A DNA stretch of 64,000 nt, taken from NCBI GenBank assembly GCA_013339895.1, contig JABACO010000018.1, positions 4,259,911 through 4,323,910 of the forward strand, given 5' to 3'. Origin of the DNA: Ephydatia muelleri. Its lineage: Eukaryota; Porifera; Demospongiae; Spongillida; Spongillidae. The notes under the pieces are model-generated. The model did not search any database, was not told the origin of the DNA, and worked only from the letters and a program-made list of their open reading frames with translations. A program made the position numbers and the translations under genes. This document shows positions 1 to 32,745 of this stretch, piece after piece. The first letter of the stretch is position 1, and each line of letters begins with the position of its first letter.

Positions 1-1014
1 ATTCTAGAGCCCCAATTCTTACCACGCTAGCGTCCAAGTGTAGTTCTCGCAGTATGTGAATAGTCTCTCTCTGGACGCTTTTTCTGTGAGAAGTTGTTAC
101 CTTCGCAAAACTGTTGACATCAATAATTCATCCGCGCGAGTACTACGTGCATGGCAATATATAGGATTTGACGATCCTGTGTACCTTGTGCTTATAAAAA
201 AATCTTCTATTTCGCTTTGGAACCATAAGCACTGATAATGTAGGGTGCAATTAAAACCTGTATTTGCACCCCGTGTACACGTACATTTGTATGGTACCTC
301 CTTTGCAGTAGCCATGGCTGTATGCATAAAACAGAATTTTGACTCCCCCCTTCAATTAATGGCTGGTTGGTCATAAAGGTCATAAATTTCATGGTGCAAT
401 GGCTTCAGCATAGGTCTTCAGAACCATGATTCCAGGCAGCCTGCCTGGAATTTTTGATTTCTTATTAGCTTGCTGAGAGTGTATTTGCTAAAATGCACAG
501 TACTGGTCAGTGAATGTATACCTCAATGATGAATTTTGAGTCCGTCATGTCTAGATCATGCATCTTTAAGGTGTGGTCTTTGTAGATGGTATGCTGCTGC
601 ACAGCCAGATGGCCACATGCTTTGCAAAATTCACTTGGACATGCCAATCTCAATTATACAATAATGAGTAATTGAGAGTATACTGTACAATGGTCAAGCA
701 AGCTCAAAGTGACTTTCCATATGTGACCATGTATAGTAAAGCAGTTGGTGAGGTCATGGGTCTGTAGTCAAGAATGCAGTGCATGCTAGGTGCACAGTGG
801 ATTTCTATATAAATAGATACATGTCGGCCAAGCACTGTCCATGTTGACCATCATTTGAAATTACTAAGTGTCCACCACCCAGTACATATTTGGTATGCAA
901 CAACACTTTTTAAGCGTTTGTCTTACACTGGAAGCCGGAAAACCACCATCAAAGCGACCCATACACTATTTTAACCAGTAACCGCCATCTTGGAAAATGC
1001 CATATTCAAGGGCT
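1..1014. other. Left flank, no gene recognised
   Basis: I see no recognisable gene here. Short ORFs on both strands have no family resemblance that I can name. A perfect 10-bp-arm hairpin occurs at about 430-452 (ATTCCAGGCA, 3-base loop, TGCCTGGAAT). The last bases, ending in TTA at 1015-1017, form the left target-site duplication of the transposon that follows. Confidence 0.5.
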
Positions 1015-1017
1015 TTA

Positions 1018-1035
1018 CCCAGCGAAAAAATCTTG
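1018..1035 (+). repeat. Left terminal inverted repeat of the EnSpm-like element
   Basis: CCCAGCGAAAAAATCTTG, an exact match to the reverse complement of 8356-8373. It is immediately preceded by TTA, the proposed target-site duplication. Confidence 0.92.
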
Positions 1036-1380
1036 ACCAAGAACATGACCAAGATCATGGCCAAGATCAAGATGCTGTGGATTATTGCGGCCAAATTCCA
1101 CACTGTCTTGCCCAAGATCTTGTACAAGATCTTGCATACTTGACCCATGATCATGGCCATAATCTTGGTCTCCTTGACCCATGATCTTGGTCTCCTTGTG
1201 GCCATGATCTTGCCTCCTTGACCCATGATCATGGCCATGATCTTGGTCTCCTTGACCCATGATCATGGGTCTTTGACCCATGATCTTGACCCACGACCAT
1301 GGCCATGATCTTGTCTCCATGACCCATGATCATTGCCATGATCTTGCCTCTTTGACACATGATCTTGCCTTCTTAACACA
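1030..1380. repeat. Left subterminal repeat array
   Basis: Roughly fifteen irregular copies of motifs built from TTGACCCATGATC, CATGGCCATGATCTTG and GTCTCC. Many are internally palindromic (ATCATGGCCATGAT). Such arrays in EnSpm/CACTA elements serve as binding sites for element-encoded proteins; that role is inferred here. Open frames across the array are low-complexity artefacts. Confidence 0.8.
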
Positions 1381-1609
1381 TAACATTTTCATTTTTTTTT
1401 TAGTACATAATTGCAGGTACATTGTCATCGTTCACAGATAATGCTTACAAGTACAGAGCTACTTCTTTCTGCATTTATCTCTGCATTTTTGGCTACAGGA
1501 CTGTCTCATAGCATCAGCATCATGTTGTAACTCGGAGCTGGTAAACCTTTCTTTTAAGCAATCTATCAAAGAATATGCAATATGTCACATGCATGTATAG
1601 ATTATGATC

Positions 1610-3905
1610 TGTAGCATATACCTTCAAGCAATGTCATTCTCGTAGGGGACAGAGGTGGCTTTGCACTAGTTGTGGACTTTCCCACAGGGACAAATGAACA
1701 TGTGCTTAATTCTTCCTCAGTGTACAACGCGTCCATCAATCCTAACGCATACTTCACAACAGTGGTTCCTCTGACCTTCAGCAAATCTACACCACTTTTC
1801 TGTGTTAACATACATATGCATATAAATTCTTGTAATGCTACATACTGCTGTAACTTACAGCCCTGAAATACTCAGGAAGGTGGGAGGTCCCACATAGGCC
1901 AACTGGCTGTGCGCAATCTGAACTACAAGCCAGTGTTGTAGAATTTGAAGGAGATATAACTGGAACTGTTGAAGTACATTGAACTTGAGCTATGGAAGCT
2001 GGTTGAAATTGAGTTGTAGAAGTAGGTTGAACTGATGTTATAAAAGTTGGTTCAATTATGTTGTGGAAGTAGATGAACTGAATTAATAAAGAATATGTAA
2101 TACTTATACCTGTGTTGCTGTTTGTTCTCAGATGAGTGAGAATGCCTTCCACTGCCACCCGTATCAGTTTCAGCTCATCAACAACAATACTTTCCTATGT
2201 GATAATTGAAAATTGTTTCTCATAACAGAGAAAAAAATTTCAAAATGAACCATACATGCTTACATAATGTATATGTATACATGTGTACAGGCATACATGT
2301 ATGCATAATACAGACATAAAATAAATACATACAGAACAGTTGCATTAGAGGAGAAGATAACTGGGAGATAAAATAATGTAAACTTACATATGACTCTTTC
2401 CTCTTGTCACTTCTTGGTTCAGACAGATTTTCTTTTCTTACTGTACAGTCAATCTTCTAAATTATTTTTAAAATGTGACTGCTATGTGACTAATACAGAT
2501 ACCTTACCTCATTGCTCGTAATTTGTGTCTCCATATTCTTTATACAGATAAAAAAATTTCAAAATGAACCATACATGCTTACATAATGTATATGTATACA
2601 TGTGTACAGGCATACATGTATGCATAATACAGACATAAAATAAATACATACAGAACAGTTGCATTAGAGGAGAAGATAACTGGGAGATAAAATAATGTAA
2701 ACTTACATATGACTCTTTCCTCTTGTCACTTCTTGGTTCAGACAGATTTTCTTTTCTTACTGTACAGTCAATCTTCTAAATTATTTTTAAAATGTGACTG
2801 CTATGTGACTAATACAGATACCTTACCTCATTGCTCGTAATTTGTGTCTCCATATTCTTTATACAGATACAAATTTTAATCACTAACACAATGGGATATA
2901 AAAAGTTGTTACCTCATATGCATCCATACATTGTTTGCTCCATGGTTGTGCCTGTTGAGACCATCCCCATGGTGGCCGTAATGTCTGCATCATGCACACT
3001 TTTTCAGTGTATAAATTTTTCTAATGTTATCATCATCTATATACATAATGGTCCCAGTGAATGTGTTCAAGTGTGGAGCATGAATTCACATTCCTAGTGA
3101 TGCTTATTATTACCTTAGTTTTTTTGATTTTTTATTGGGGGGAAGGGGGTATTGAAGTGGGAAATTCATTTGTAATTGTACCCAAATATATCTTCATTCA
3201 CAAGCATACACATACAGTTTGCAAGCAAACAAAAGAGCACACTAGTATTACAATATTTTAGCATGCATACAAATGTTCAATATTTATTATAACTTGCCTC
3301 TTTGTCATCTTTCGTATTTCCAGCCTCTTTGTCATCTTTCGTATTTCCACTTGCATCTTCATCACTTCCACTGGCACTGTCTTCTATAAACATCTTAGGT
3401 TGCTCTGCAGAAAATCAGCCAAACAGAAAACAGTCATACTCCTCGCACGCGTAATTAAGCGGCAGGTGTTAAAATTCTATTACAAATCCAGACTATATAA
3501 CAACCACCAAATGTGCCACTATGTATGCTAAAAAAAGACTAAAGAGTTCAGGGCAAATATATGTTGCGATCGTACATGTGTATGTGCTGAATTGCCTACC
3601 AATTTGTGCTACCACACGGACTGTTGTTCTCTTTTTGTTTTTGGTCCACACTAACACATTTCCCACTTGAAGATCTTCATCCGTTACAAAATCGCGGTCT
3701 TCCTTTTCAAGTGCAGTGGTCATGACAAAGTGGGTTTTATTCGTTTCCACGCAAACCACCTTCACCCGTTCTATAAATTTAGAATCACAGTAAAAAAATA
3801 TGCAATATTCATACTAATAAGTAACATACGTTTTTTCGCTGGAGGATCGTCCCATGCTTTATCTTTTAGTCTCGCAGGTAACTCTCTTTGTCTCTTATTT
3901 GCCAT
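1610..3905 (-). CDS. BEN-domain protein encoded by the EnSpm-like element, multi-exon
   Basis: Reading leftward, exon 1 (3905-3830) starts MANKRQRELPARLK and ends at a GTATGT donor. Exon 2 (3770-3600) encodes a basic stretch beginning QRVKVVCVETNKTHF. Exon 3 (3404-3294) encodes an acidic segment with a tandem 9-residue repeat (GNTKDDKEA). The phases of these three exons agree. Further exons are less certain: one at about 2180-2110 contains DELKLIRVAVEGILTHLR. The last recognised exon (about 1800-1620) has the pattern of a BEN domain: LLKVRGTTVVKYALGLMDAL, then YTEEEL and a later PLSPTR. BEN domains bind DNA or chromatin proteins. The gene may act as an accessory DNA-binding protein for the subterminal repeats, which is inference. 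The 3' end was not located. Confidence 0.65.
2223..2860. repeat. Near-perfect tandem duplication, 2 x about 319 bp
   Basis: The block beginning AAAATTTCAAAATGAACC at 2231 recurs at 2551 and stays nearly identical for about 319 bp. On the minus strand each copy holds a potential short exon (KIDCTVRKENLSEPRSDKRK) with AG before it and a TATGTAAG donor after it. The duplication therefore probably doubled an exon of the BEN gene. Confidence 0.9.
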
Positions 3906-3979
3906 ATGGCACGCACAGGTGGAGATAATGAAATCACGTGTTAGAATGTCATAATTAACCCCCCCTGAACAAGATAAAG
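3906..3979. promoter_or_regulatory. Bidirectional promoter of the two transposon genes
   Basis: Only 74 bp separate the two divergent start codons (3905 on -, 3980 on +). The gap contains a CACGTG E-box at 3935-3940 and an AT-rich stretch. Promoter function is inferred from position. Confidence 0.55.
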
Positions 3980-6900
3980 ATGGCCGACGTTATTCGAGTT
4001 CAGAAACGAAGAGGAAAGTACAACAAGTATCTTCAAAGCCCTCTTATTCCCATCCCCTCGCGAACTGCTAGACGACACAAGCTTTCCAAGGCTTCGGATT
4101 GTGGTAAGCCATGTAACCGTAATTTATGGGTTTGGTCATGCAACCCGCAACGAAGTTAATTATTCAAAGAGTGTGGTGATCATATGCATACATCACACTT
4201 GCTTCAACACAGGAAAAGTCATAACAAAAAGAAAACTGTACAATACTGATATCAGTTCCCAGATTCCTGAAAGTACAGCACGTTGGCAAAACAGTAGGAG
4301 CATAGTAATATGAATTACCCATATTTATTTTTAAAATGCAACATTCTACAGGTCAACCTAGTGTCAGTGATGTTCTTGATGACGACGTTCCTGATGTTCC
4401 TGATGAACACGAGCCTGTCAATGGTATGTACTTATTAATAGGATTGTGTGTTCTTATTTTTTAAATGTGCGTTCTTAGTGTTGTTGCATGGTCACAATCA
4501 AAATGCTATACTTGCCTTAGTAATGCTGCAACTTTTTATTGTTTGTAGAAGACTCAGATGTGGATTGTGATGTGCTTGCACATGGTGGAACTACACTCAT
4601 TGGCAATCATGCCACCACTACCATAAATAGTGACGAGGATAGTGATGTTCTTGATGACAACGTTTCTGATATTCCTGATGAGCTTAAGCCTGTCAATGGT
4701 ATGTACTTGTTAATAGGAAGATCACAAATGCTTGAATACTATCTTAACTTCTAACATCTGTGTAGAGTTTGCGTGGTCTTATTTTGTATTAGTGTTGGTG
4801 CATGGTCACACCCTAATGCCACTTATGCTGCAACTTTTATTGTTTGTAGAAGACTCTGATGTGGACTGGGATGTGCTTACACATGGTGGAAGCTCACGCA
4901 TGGGCAATCATGCCACCACTGCCGTAAATAGTGATGAGGATAGAGATGTGGAGAGTGAAGATGATACTGATATCGAAAGTGATGAGAGCTCTACCAGCAG
5001 TCATTTTGGTAATTGTGTAAGAGAAGCAAATAATGCTCTGCAGGGAGATGATGTAGGCATGTTGTGTGATGAGGTACCTGATGCTGAAGACTTAAGAGCA
5101 CCTACTATGCAGGAATGTAGCTCAGACCCTGTATCTTATGCTGCTGGTTATTCCAAAGACTGTAACCCCTGTATAGTGAACAGCACAAGTCAACATTTGA
5201 ATATGAAAATGAAAGGTAAGAAGGCATTGTGCATGGGACATGTTACAAATGTACAGTATTTTTAAGAGCATTGTGACAATAAAACTATATCATTTTACAT
5301 CCCACACTGTATGTGTTCCCTGCAGAACTACCTTCGGATCCTTTGTATCCTGGTGCCCCTCTTACTACTCAAGCTAGCTGGCTGTCAATATACAGATTCT
5401 GTTTAGCAAATAAACTAACTGATGTTGCTACAAAGCAATTACTAGACTTAGTATCAATTCATTGCCCAAAGCCAAATCTAAGCCCTAAATCACTGTACCT
5501 TCTGAAAAATATGTTTGGATGTATGGAGACAGTTAACACATACTATTGTTCAACTTGCTATGGTGAGATTGAAGATGCAATGAAAGGATGTCTCAAACAC
5601 GAGTGTAAAACTGCATCAACACAAGTGTGTTACTTCACGCTACTCAGTTTTGAATCACGCCTTAAGAGCATTGTTGAAGGTTTGTGTTGATTGAAGTTAC
5701 ATACTACAATAGGCCTATTTTATGCAACCTTTTGTTCCTTATTCAGAAAACTGGAGTACTATCCATAATCATGTATATAAACCAGCAATACCTGGAGTCA
5801 TAGCTGATATTTCTGATGGAGCAAGGTTTGAACAATATAAGCAGAAAGTGACACTTGAGGATCAATTTGCAGAACACATAGGTCTTATTCTGAATGCAGA
5901 TGGAGTGCCACTGTTTAAGTCGTGTGGTAAGTTTTTATAGTTTTAAGCACTTGTTTATGCATGACCTGTAAATGTTAGCATTGCTATCCTACATTTAGAC
6001 AAACAATGCAGATGTGCATTTTAATTTATTTATTTTGCTTTCTTGTATAGGGCAAAGTATTTGGCCAGTAATGCTAGCCTTAACAAGCTTGCCTCCAGCT
6101 TTAAGAATGAACGTTTCAAATCTTATACTGGCAGGAATATGGCTAGGACCAGTAAAGCCAAAATTGGAAATGATACTTCAACCTGTTCTTGAAAAGCTAA
6201 AGGTGTATGGTACAAAAGGCATTGCAATAAGTGCAAATGGTATAGATAAAGTCATAAAGGTTAAACTCATATTGTGTGTGTTTGATTTAGTGGCACGACC
6301 GTTGGCAACCAACACTCTTCAGTTCAATGGTTACTTTGGCTGCCTCTACTGTCTTCACGAAGGGGTTTATGAGTTTAAAAGAATGCTGTTCCCTCCTCTC
6401 CAAGATTACATAAAACGATGTAAAGAAGACATGGAAAGTTGGGCTACTCTTGCTGAGAGATTAGGAAAGCCTATGTATGGAGTTAAGGGTCATTCAGTCT
6501 TATCTTTGTACATTGATATTGTTAGAGATATTCCTATAGATTATATGCACATGATTTTAGAGGGAATCAGTAAAATGCTCTTAAAATACTGGTCAGATAG
6601 AAGCTTTAAAGATCGTCGCTTTTACATAGGCAAAGAGATTGATAAACTTGACAAAATGTTGCTCAGAATTAAACCACCCCATAGCTTCCGACGCTCACCA
6701 CGATCTTTAAAGGTGAGCAGTACTTTTTGGAAAGCTTCTGAACATCGGGCTTGGCTCTTGTATTATGCCATACCATTACTTATGCACATCTTGCCACCAG
6801 ACTATGTGATCCATCTTTCTTTATTAATTACTAGTCTTCATATACTTCTGGGCACCTGCATAAGAAAGGAAGACATAACTAAATGTAGAGAATTACTAAA

Positions 6901-7711
6901 AACATTCCATGAACTCTTACCAGAGTTGTATCCTAAGACACTGTGTACTGCAAATTTTCATATGTTAGCACACATATGTGATTGTGTCGAGGACTGGGGT
7001 CCTCTCTGGTGTTATTCAACATTTGGGTTTGAAAATCTCAATGGCTACTTGCGTAAATATGCTCATGGCACAGGTAATATTCTGCCCCAACTTGTTGAGT
7101 CATTTATGATGCATCAAGCCTCAAGTTGTGCAGCGGTACCACATGAAAACAATGATGAAACAATATCTTTTATCAAGTATTTAAACAAGTCTCATCATGA
7201 AGAGGACAACAGGAAATGTAAACAATTACTATTACCCAAAGAAGAAATGGATGCTTTATTAAAAGACAGGATGTTAGTTGAAGAGGAGAGAGTGAGTATC
7301 GTTCCATCTTTCAAAATACACAATGAAGAAGTGAAACCTCGACCTATGATTAATAAAAGAAAAAGAGATAGTTCAGTATGCCAAATAAAATACAATGAGA
7401 ACTTAGTATTTGTTTCAGTACGAAGATTTTGCATGATTAATGGTAGTGTGATAGGTATAGGAAACGTTTTTGAAACACTTCATGAGAACATCTTTAATGA
7501 TATTGGTACACCATGTATTAAGAACAGCTCATTGATCAACGGATCTGCTTTATTGAATCGTTTCCTTTTTAAAGTGAGAAAACTATCAGTTACCAATGCT
7601 ATTGTAACTTTTGCAGCAAATGCCATCATTCAACTATGTGTCCATATACCTATAAAGCATTCTGCCACAGACTATATTGTAGTGCAACCAAATCATTTTG
7701 AGCATCATTGA
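3980..7711 (+). CDS. EnSpm/CACTA-like DDE transposase, 7 exons, 968 aa
   Basis: Exons are 3980-4103, 4352-4423, 4549-4698, 4850-5215, 5326-5679, 5747-5926 and 6051-7711. Every intron is GT-AG and phase 1, and the exons sum to 2907 nt (969 codons with the stop). The start MADVIRVQKRRGKYNKYLQS is basic and is followed by an acidic repeat region from exons 2-4. The catalytic part has candidate acidic residues in NADGVPLF (end of exon 6), IPIDYMHMILEG (about 6535-6565) and FGFENLNGYLRK (about 7025-7055), as in Tnp2-type transposases. A DUF4218-like region follows (FWKASEHRAWLLYYAIPLLM, then WGPLWCYSTFGFENLNG). The enzyme would cut and join the element ends in the nucleus. The reading frame is intact throughout. 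Confidence 0.87.
4352..4960 (+). repeat. Tandem exon-intron duplications inside the transposase gene
   Basis: Exon 3 (4549-4698) repeats the DVLDD...VPDE...PVN ending of exon 2, and exon 4 begins with a second copy of the exon 3 start (EDSDVDCDVLAHGG against EDSDVDWDVLTHGG). The introns between them are also alike (GTATGTACTT start, TTATTGTTTGTAG end). About 300 bp has therefore been duplicated once or twice while preserving phase 1. Confidence 0.85.
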
Positions 7712-8355
7712 TTTGTTAATGTGCACGTTGTTATCTGCATATGCTGTGTGTTTTGTTGTACCTATTTTGAACATTTTGATGATTATGAAACATATCATTG
7801 TATTGTTAAAATTAGAGTTTTATAAATTCATGATATATGAGAAGGCACCACCACAGCATAAGAAAGCAATGTGTCACTGGCATGCATATAGTCAGCCCTA
7901 ACCATGCAACTTTAAACTGTTGTACAATTAACTTTTAAAATACAAATTTAGGTGAGGATTTGTATCCTTGTGATATGAATCTTCCGATATGAAACATTGT
8001 AGATTTAACATGTAATCGAACATTGGTCAAGATTCACAAAATCTTGTCTTGGTCAAGACTCAAGGATCCGGGTCAAGATTCTTGGGTCAAGATCTTGATC
8101 AAGATTCATATTATCTTGCTCAAGATTCTTGCAATTTTTTTATTATAAAATATTGTGATTTCTTCTGTTTGAAAAAACAACTATCTTGATGGCAATCCAT
8201 TTTAACAATTACTATTTATGGTTTTCACATCATACTTTTTAAAATCGAAGTGTCATTCAAAAAATCTTGGTCAGTTACCTTGGTCAAGAATCTTGTATCA
8301 TGACCAAGATACATAAGATCTTGTTCAAGAATGCCAAGATCTTGACCAAGATTCA
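7712..8355 (+). repeat. 3' untranslated region and right subterminal repeat array
   Basis: After the transposase stop there is AT-rich sequence without a clear AATAAA. From about 8025 to 8355 come roughly a dozen copies of TTGGTCAAGATTC / CTTGACCAAGAT motifs in both orientations. They resemble the left array but lack its CATGGCCATG palindromes. Confidence 0.75.
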
Positions 8356-8373
8356 CAAGATTTTTTCGCTGGG
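8356..8373 (-). repeat. Right terminal inverted repeat of the EnSpm-like element
   Basis: CAAGATTTTTTCGCTGGG, the exact reverse complement of the left end, is followed by TTA (8374-8376), the second copy of the target duplication. Confidence 0.92.
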
Positions 8374-8376
8374 TTA

Positions 8377-9411
8377 GTACAGCCGTCAGAAAAAGCGTCC
8401 ATCTTAGAACACGCTATACATTTATACACCCATCTGTCCACTATACCGAGTATAAGGGATTTTATAATCTCTGTGGCAGTTGGTGCAAACAAGCCTCGTG
8501 TTCGTACCCTATTCGACACGGGTATGGTAGCTTCCGCAATTACAGTGTTGCGTAGGAGACTGCTGCCAAGACAGGACTTGCACTGTTCTCATCAAGAGAG
8601 ATTACACTATCCAGCCGTTCGTTAGTTATGTGCATCACTACAACCAAAGACTAGTAGCAAAGCGAATTCCATTCGCACGTGGTTGCCAGGTCGATAATTA
8701 GTAGGTAACTAGGTAGTTAATATTCATCACGGGCGGGAGGCCTATAATAATGTCCAACTTTTCAATGTATTGAAACGGCCGTGACGTGCTGAAGAACACT
8801 ATCGACGTTCTGATCCAGACAATTGATGGGTCAAACGTGACTCTGCCATGTAACTTCCGTCATCTTCAAGCTTTAAATGGAAGGGACAGTTTTCGGCTGC
8901 CAGGGTGTACAGCGTGCATTACTAGCCCTAAATCTCCTTCTCTTGGTGTAGAAGGTGTATCTATTCTGTTACCAGGTCTAGGATAATTAGCTACTTATTT
9001 ACCGTATACTTAGTTTCAGACCTGAATAGAGACTGTAAATTTTAGCTACTGAGTTTAGAGATGATGTAAGAGGTATACTGTTAAGTTTGATCCTGTGTTA
9101 TGAATGATTACACTATAGGTTTAAATATGGAAAAATATATACAGTTTTGGCAACGGTTAGGTTTTTTATTTAAATTCTAGATCTGCACATAAGATGGAAG
9201 AATGCAATCACGAATGTTGTTCACTTTCATATTTGCTAAACAGTTCAATTACAAGCACATACGCAGATACAGTTACAACATACTAATGCACATAACATTT
9301 CAATGAGTAGCAACTTGTCATCCAGAATCAGAGGTAGGCATTGCATAAAGCAAAAAATAATAACAATAAATAAAAAAATAACCAACTCTGAAATATAAAA
9401 TCAGACTGTGT
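8377..9411. other. Intergenic, no gene recognised
   Basis: Only short ORFs (for example 8786-8986) with no recognisable family. The sequence is AT-rich toward 9411. Confidence 0.5.
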
Positions 9412-10832
9412 ATAGGCCATTCAAATTTGATAAGTTGTTTCTCAGGCCCGACCGACTCCCAAAAATGTAATTTGTCAAAAAAAAAAAAAAAAAAAAAAAA
9501 AAGGAAAGAATTTCAAAATTAGAACATTCATGAAAAAAAAAAAAAGAATGGCAGATTTGCATGCCCGAGTGTAGCGATTTATAGAGGTGGTAGGAGAAGC
9601 ATCATCCAATGCAACCGAGGTGAAAACCTTGGTGCCCTGATTAAAAGGCTTGAAGGAAATCTAGGGTGGTGAAACGGTCACTGAGATCACCATCTCGTCA
9701 AACAAGCTAATTGCTGTACATATTTGTCCATACCGAAGCTGGCAGAACATTGCAGAGAGAATAATGTCAACTCATAGTCTTGGTTTTCAGAATGTAGCAC
9801 TTGCTAGGAAGGAAATGCCAGAAGAATATAAGAAATTGATTGCCAACAAATCAACACTTTGTGCAATTCATGGTGTAGTAACACAGAATCCTAATTTAAA
9901 GCCGCAGCTACCAGAGTCTGTATCACAGCCCATAACACTGTTATGAAAGCAGTTCGTAGCCTTAAAATTAAAAGAATATGAATATCAGTGAGTCTGCCAA
10001 AGATGAAGTCACCTTTAAAAATATCCATGTAGTGGACAGTAATGTTTCAGTGGAGCAACTGAAAAAGGAAGATTTAAAGAACAAAGTTAAGCTTCTAAAC
10101 TTCCTTACAGTGCTTAGATTTAGTATGTTCCTACTTTACTAATCATGCTATCCATATCACATCTGACCAGTTCGCCTCACTTCATTTTCTACCACTTCTG
10201 CTATTGGATACCTCGAAAAGAAGGTTCCTTTCATTTGAAGAGCTATGTGGTAAACTATCATCAGACAGAGACAGGCCCTCAGCCACACATACATTTAGTT
10301 CAGAAGCAGGAGTAGATGCAACGCACAAACCCCCTTTTAATAATGCAATAGTATAAGACAAGTAATTTTTTGTAGCGAATGTTTCAGACCCCGGTGCATC
10401 TTTGCAGTCTCAAATTAGAGAAGGAAGAGGAAATTATTGTTAATGAATAAAATAAAAGAGGCTAAAACCTACTCTTGTCAATGTGAATCACCTCTATTCC
10501 CCCTAGATTCACCACTCCATGATACAATAATTGTACGACAAAACTGCTGTTGTGCAGACCCTATTGAAGCTGTGTATGACACTGGTACACTGAAGAAATT
10601 CCCACCAGTGTGCTTCTACTGCAATTTTCTAACAAAAAGCATAGTGGAGCTGCAAAGGCAGTATGCTGTCCCAACAACGTTGTCAAAAGGCAATTAACTC
10701 ATCAGCAGCGAATGGTGTGTCATTATATTCATGTATTTTAATTTATTTATTTATTTTTGCCCGATCTACTGACCCTATTTTATTATAAATTCACCCGAGA
10801 ATCAACATATCAAATTTGAATGACCATATGGT
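9412..10832. mobile_element. Small DNA element with about 40-bp terminal inverted repeats, decayed
   Basis: The left end TAGGCCATTCAAATTTGATA (from about 9412) matches the reverse complement of the right end, TATGGTCATTCAAATTTGATA (to about 10832), and similarity continues for about 40 bp. A poly(A) run lies at 9477-9502. The interior holds broken ORFs: 9764-9946 and 10437-10697. The second is Cys-rich (RQNCCCADPIEAVYDTG, PPVCFYCNFL). I do not recognise the protein; a degraded transposase or captured host fragment is likely. No target duplication was identified. Confidence 0.5.
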
Positions 10833-10879
10833 ATACCACAGTAACACTATGCTGAAAATTAATCTTATACTTAAAATGT

Positions 10880-11112
10880 GCAAAACAAGGGATCTAACAA
10901 ATGTTTTTTGAAGATTTCAATTATTTTTTGTATGATATTCAAGAAGTCTGAAATGTCCTCTACACATTGCTTCTTATGTAATGAGAATTGGAGTATCTGT
11001 CTCATAAGGTGCTGAATTAGCCATACACAGCAAGCATTACATTTCTATTGCACATACTGGAAATTTTATAATTTATGCGCCAAGTACCTTTATGCAGAAA
11101 CAATCCCATATC
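10880..11112. mobile_element. MITE, copy C of a family with TATGGGATCGTTTC ends
   Basis: The interior (GAAGTCTGAAATGTCCTCTA, ACACATTGCTTCTTATG, TTACATTTCTATTGCACATACTGGAAAT) matches copy A at 13693-13952. The right end CAATCCCATAT is preserved and the left end is degraded. Confidence 0.7.
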
Positions 11113-11922
11113 ATTATGAAGCCACCCAGCACAAGTTTGATGCTGTGATTTATTAATTTGACAAATAATGTCCATCATTCATGTTTAATTAACCTATATC
11201 ATTAATAGTTCTTAACTATTAGTGGTTCTAAAGGTGCAAAGAAGAAAATGATTTACACTCAGTAGTGCACTACATTATGTCAGCTAAGCAGATTTTGCTT
11301 CATACTGTTTGGTTCCATTGAATTCAGATAATGACTTCATATTCATAGCGCCATATACAAATGACCAAAACATCAAGGGCTAAAAGTGTGCTGTTTGGGG
11401 TGGTAAAGCCACAGGGGTGGATGCAAAAAGTGGAAAAGGGGGGGGGGGGGGGGGGGGGGCGGGCGGGCGCGAAGAGGACAATACAAATTACACATATTAA
11501 TGACAATGAGAGCCTCAGTGCACAAGCTACATTCCGAGTGCCTTGCATTTTGTCAGTGACGTTATGTGACATAGACTTGAGTTGAGCCTGCTAAGTGTCT
11601 AACCAATCACATCACAGATATCACGTGCAAATTATTGCATGCACTTGCAAATGTCACAATGGAATACCAGAGTGATACTTACTCTAGTGTCTATGGTAAA
11701 ACCAGGCTTTGTCCTCCAATCACTAAGAATAAAATAAAATTCTAGTTATTGTGGTAGGCTATTTGCAAGTGGGCATCAACTGTAAAGTAAATGAAAGGTA
11801 TGGTACCAGGGAAGCAACTCTGTTACCACAGCGCAGCTAGTACATGACACTTGCTATGAATGGATCAATGCTGTATGAATCGCAGAGGTAATAAAATGAT
11901 TGCTGCAGCCCGGAAATTTGTC
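11113..11922. other. Intergenic with a poly(G) tract
   Basis: No gene is recognised. A homopolymer G run lies at about 11439-11459, and ORFs across it are artefacts. The DPH2 3' end follows at 11923. Confidence 0.5.

Positions 11923-32745
<20,823 letters not shown>

Larger units (their letters stand above)
1018..8373 (+). mobile_element. Full-length EnSpm-like (CMC group) DNA transposon with two divergent genes
   Basis: The 7356-bp element is bounded by perfect 18-bp inverted repeats (CCCAGCGAAAAAATCTTG at 1018-1035, its reverse complement at 8356-8373). A TTA duplication lies at 1015-1017 and 8374-8376. Inside each end is an array of short CTTGACC/GGTCAAG-type motifs, like the subterminal repeats of plant and animal EnSpm/CACTA elements. 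Two genes diverge from a 74-bp gap at 3906-3979: a DDE transposase to the right and a BEN-domain protein to the left. Predicted splice junctions of the transposase join seven exons without a stop, so the copy looks recent and possibly able to move. The termini do not begin with CACTA or CACTG, which is unusual for the group; assignment rests on the transposase. Confidence 0.88.
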
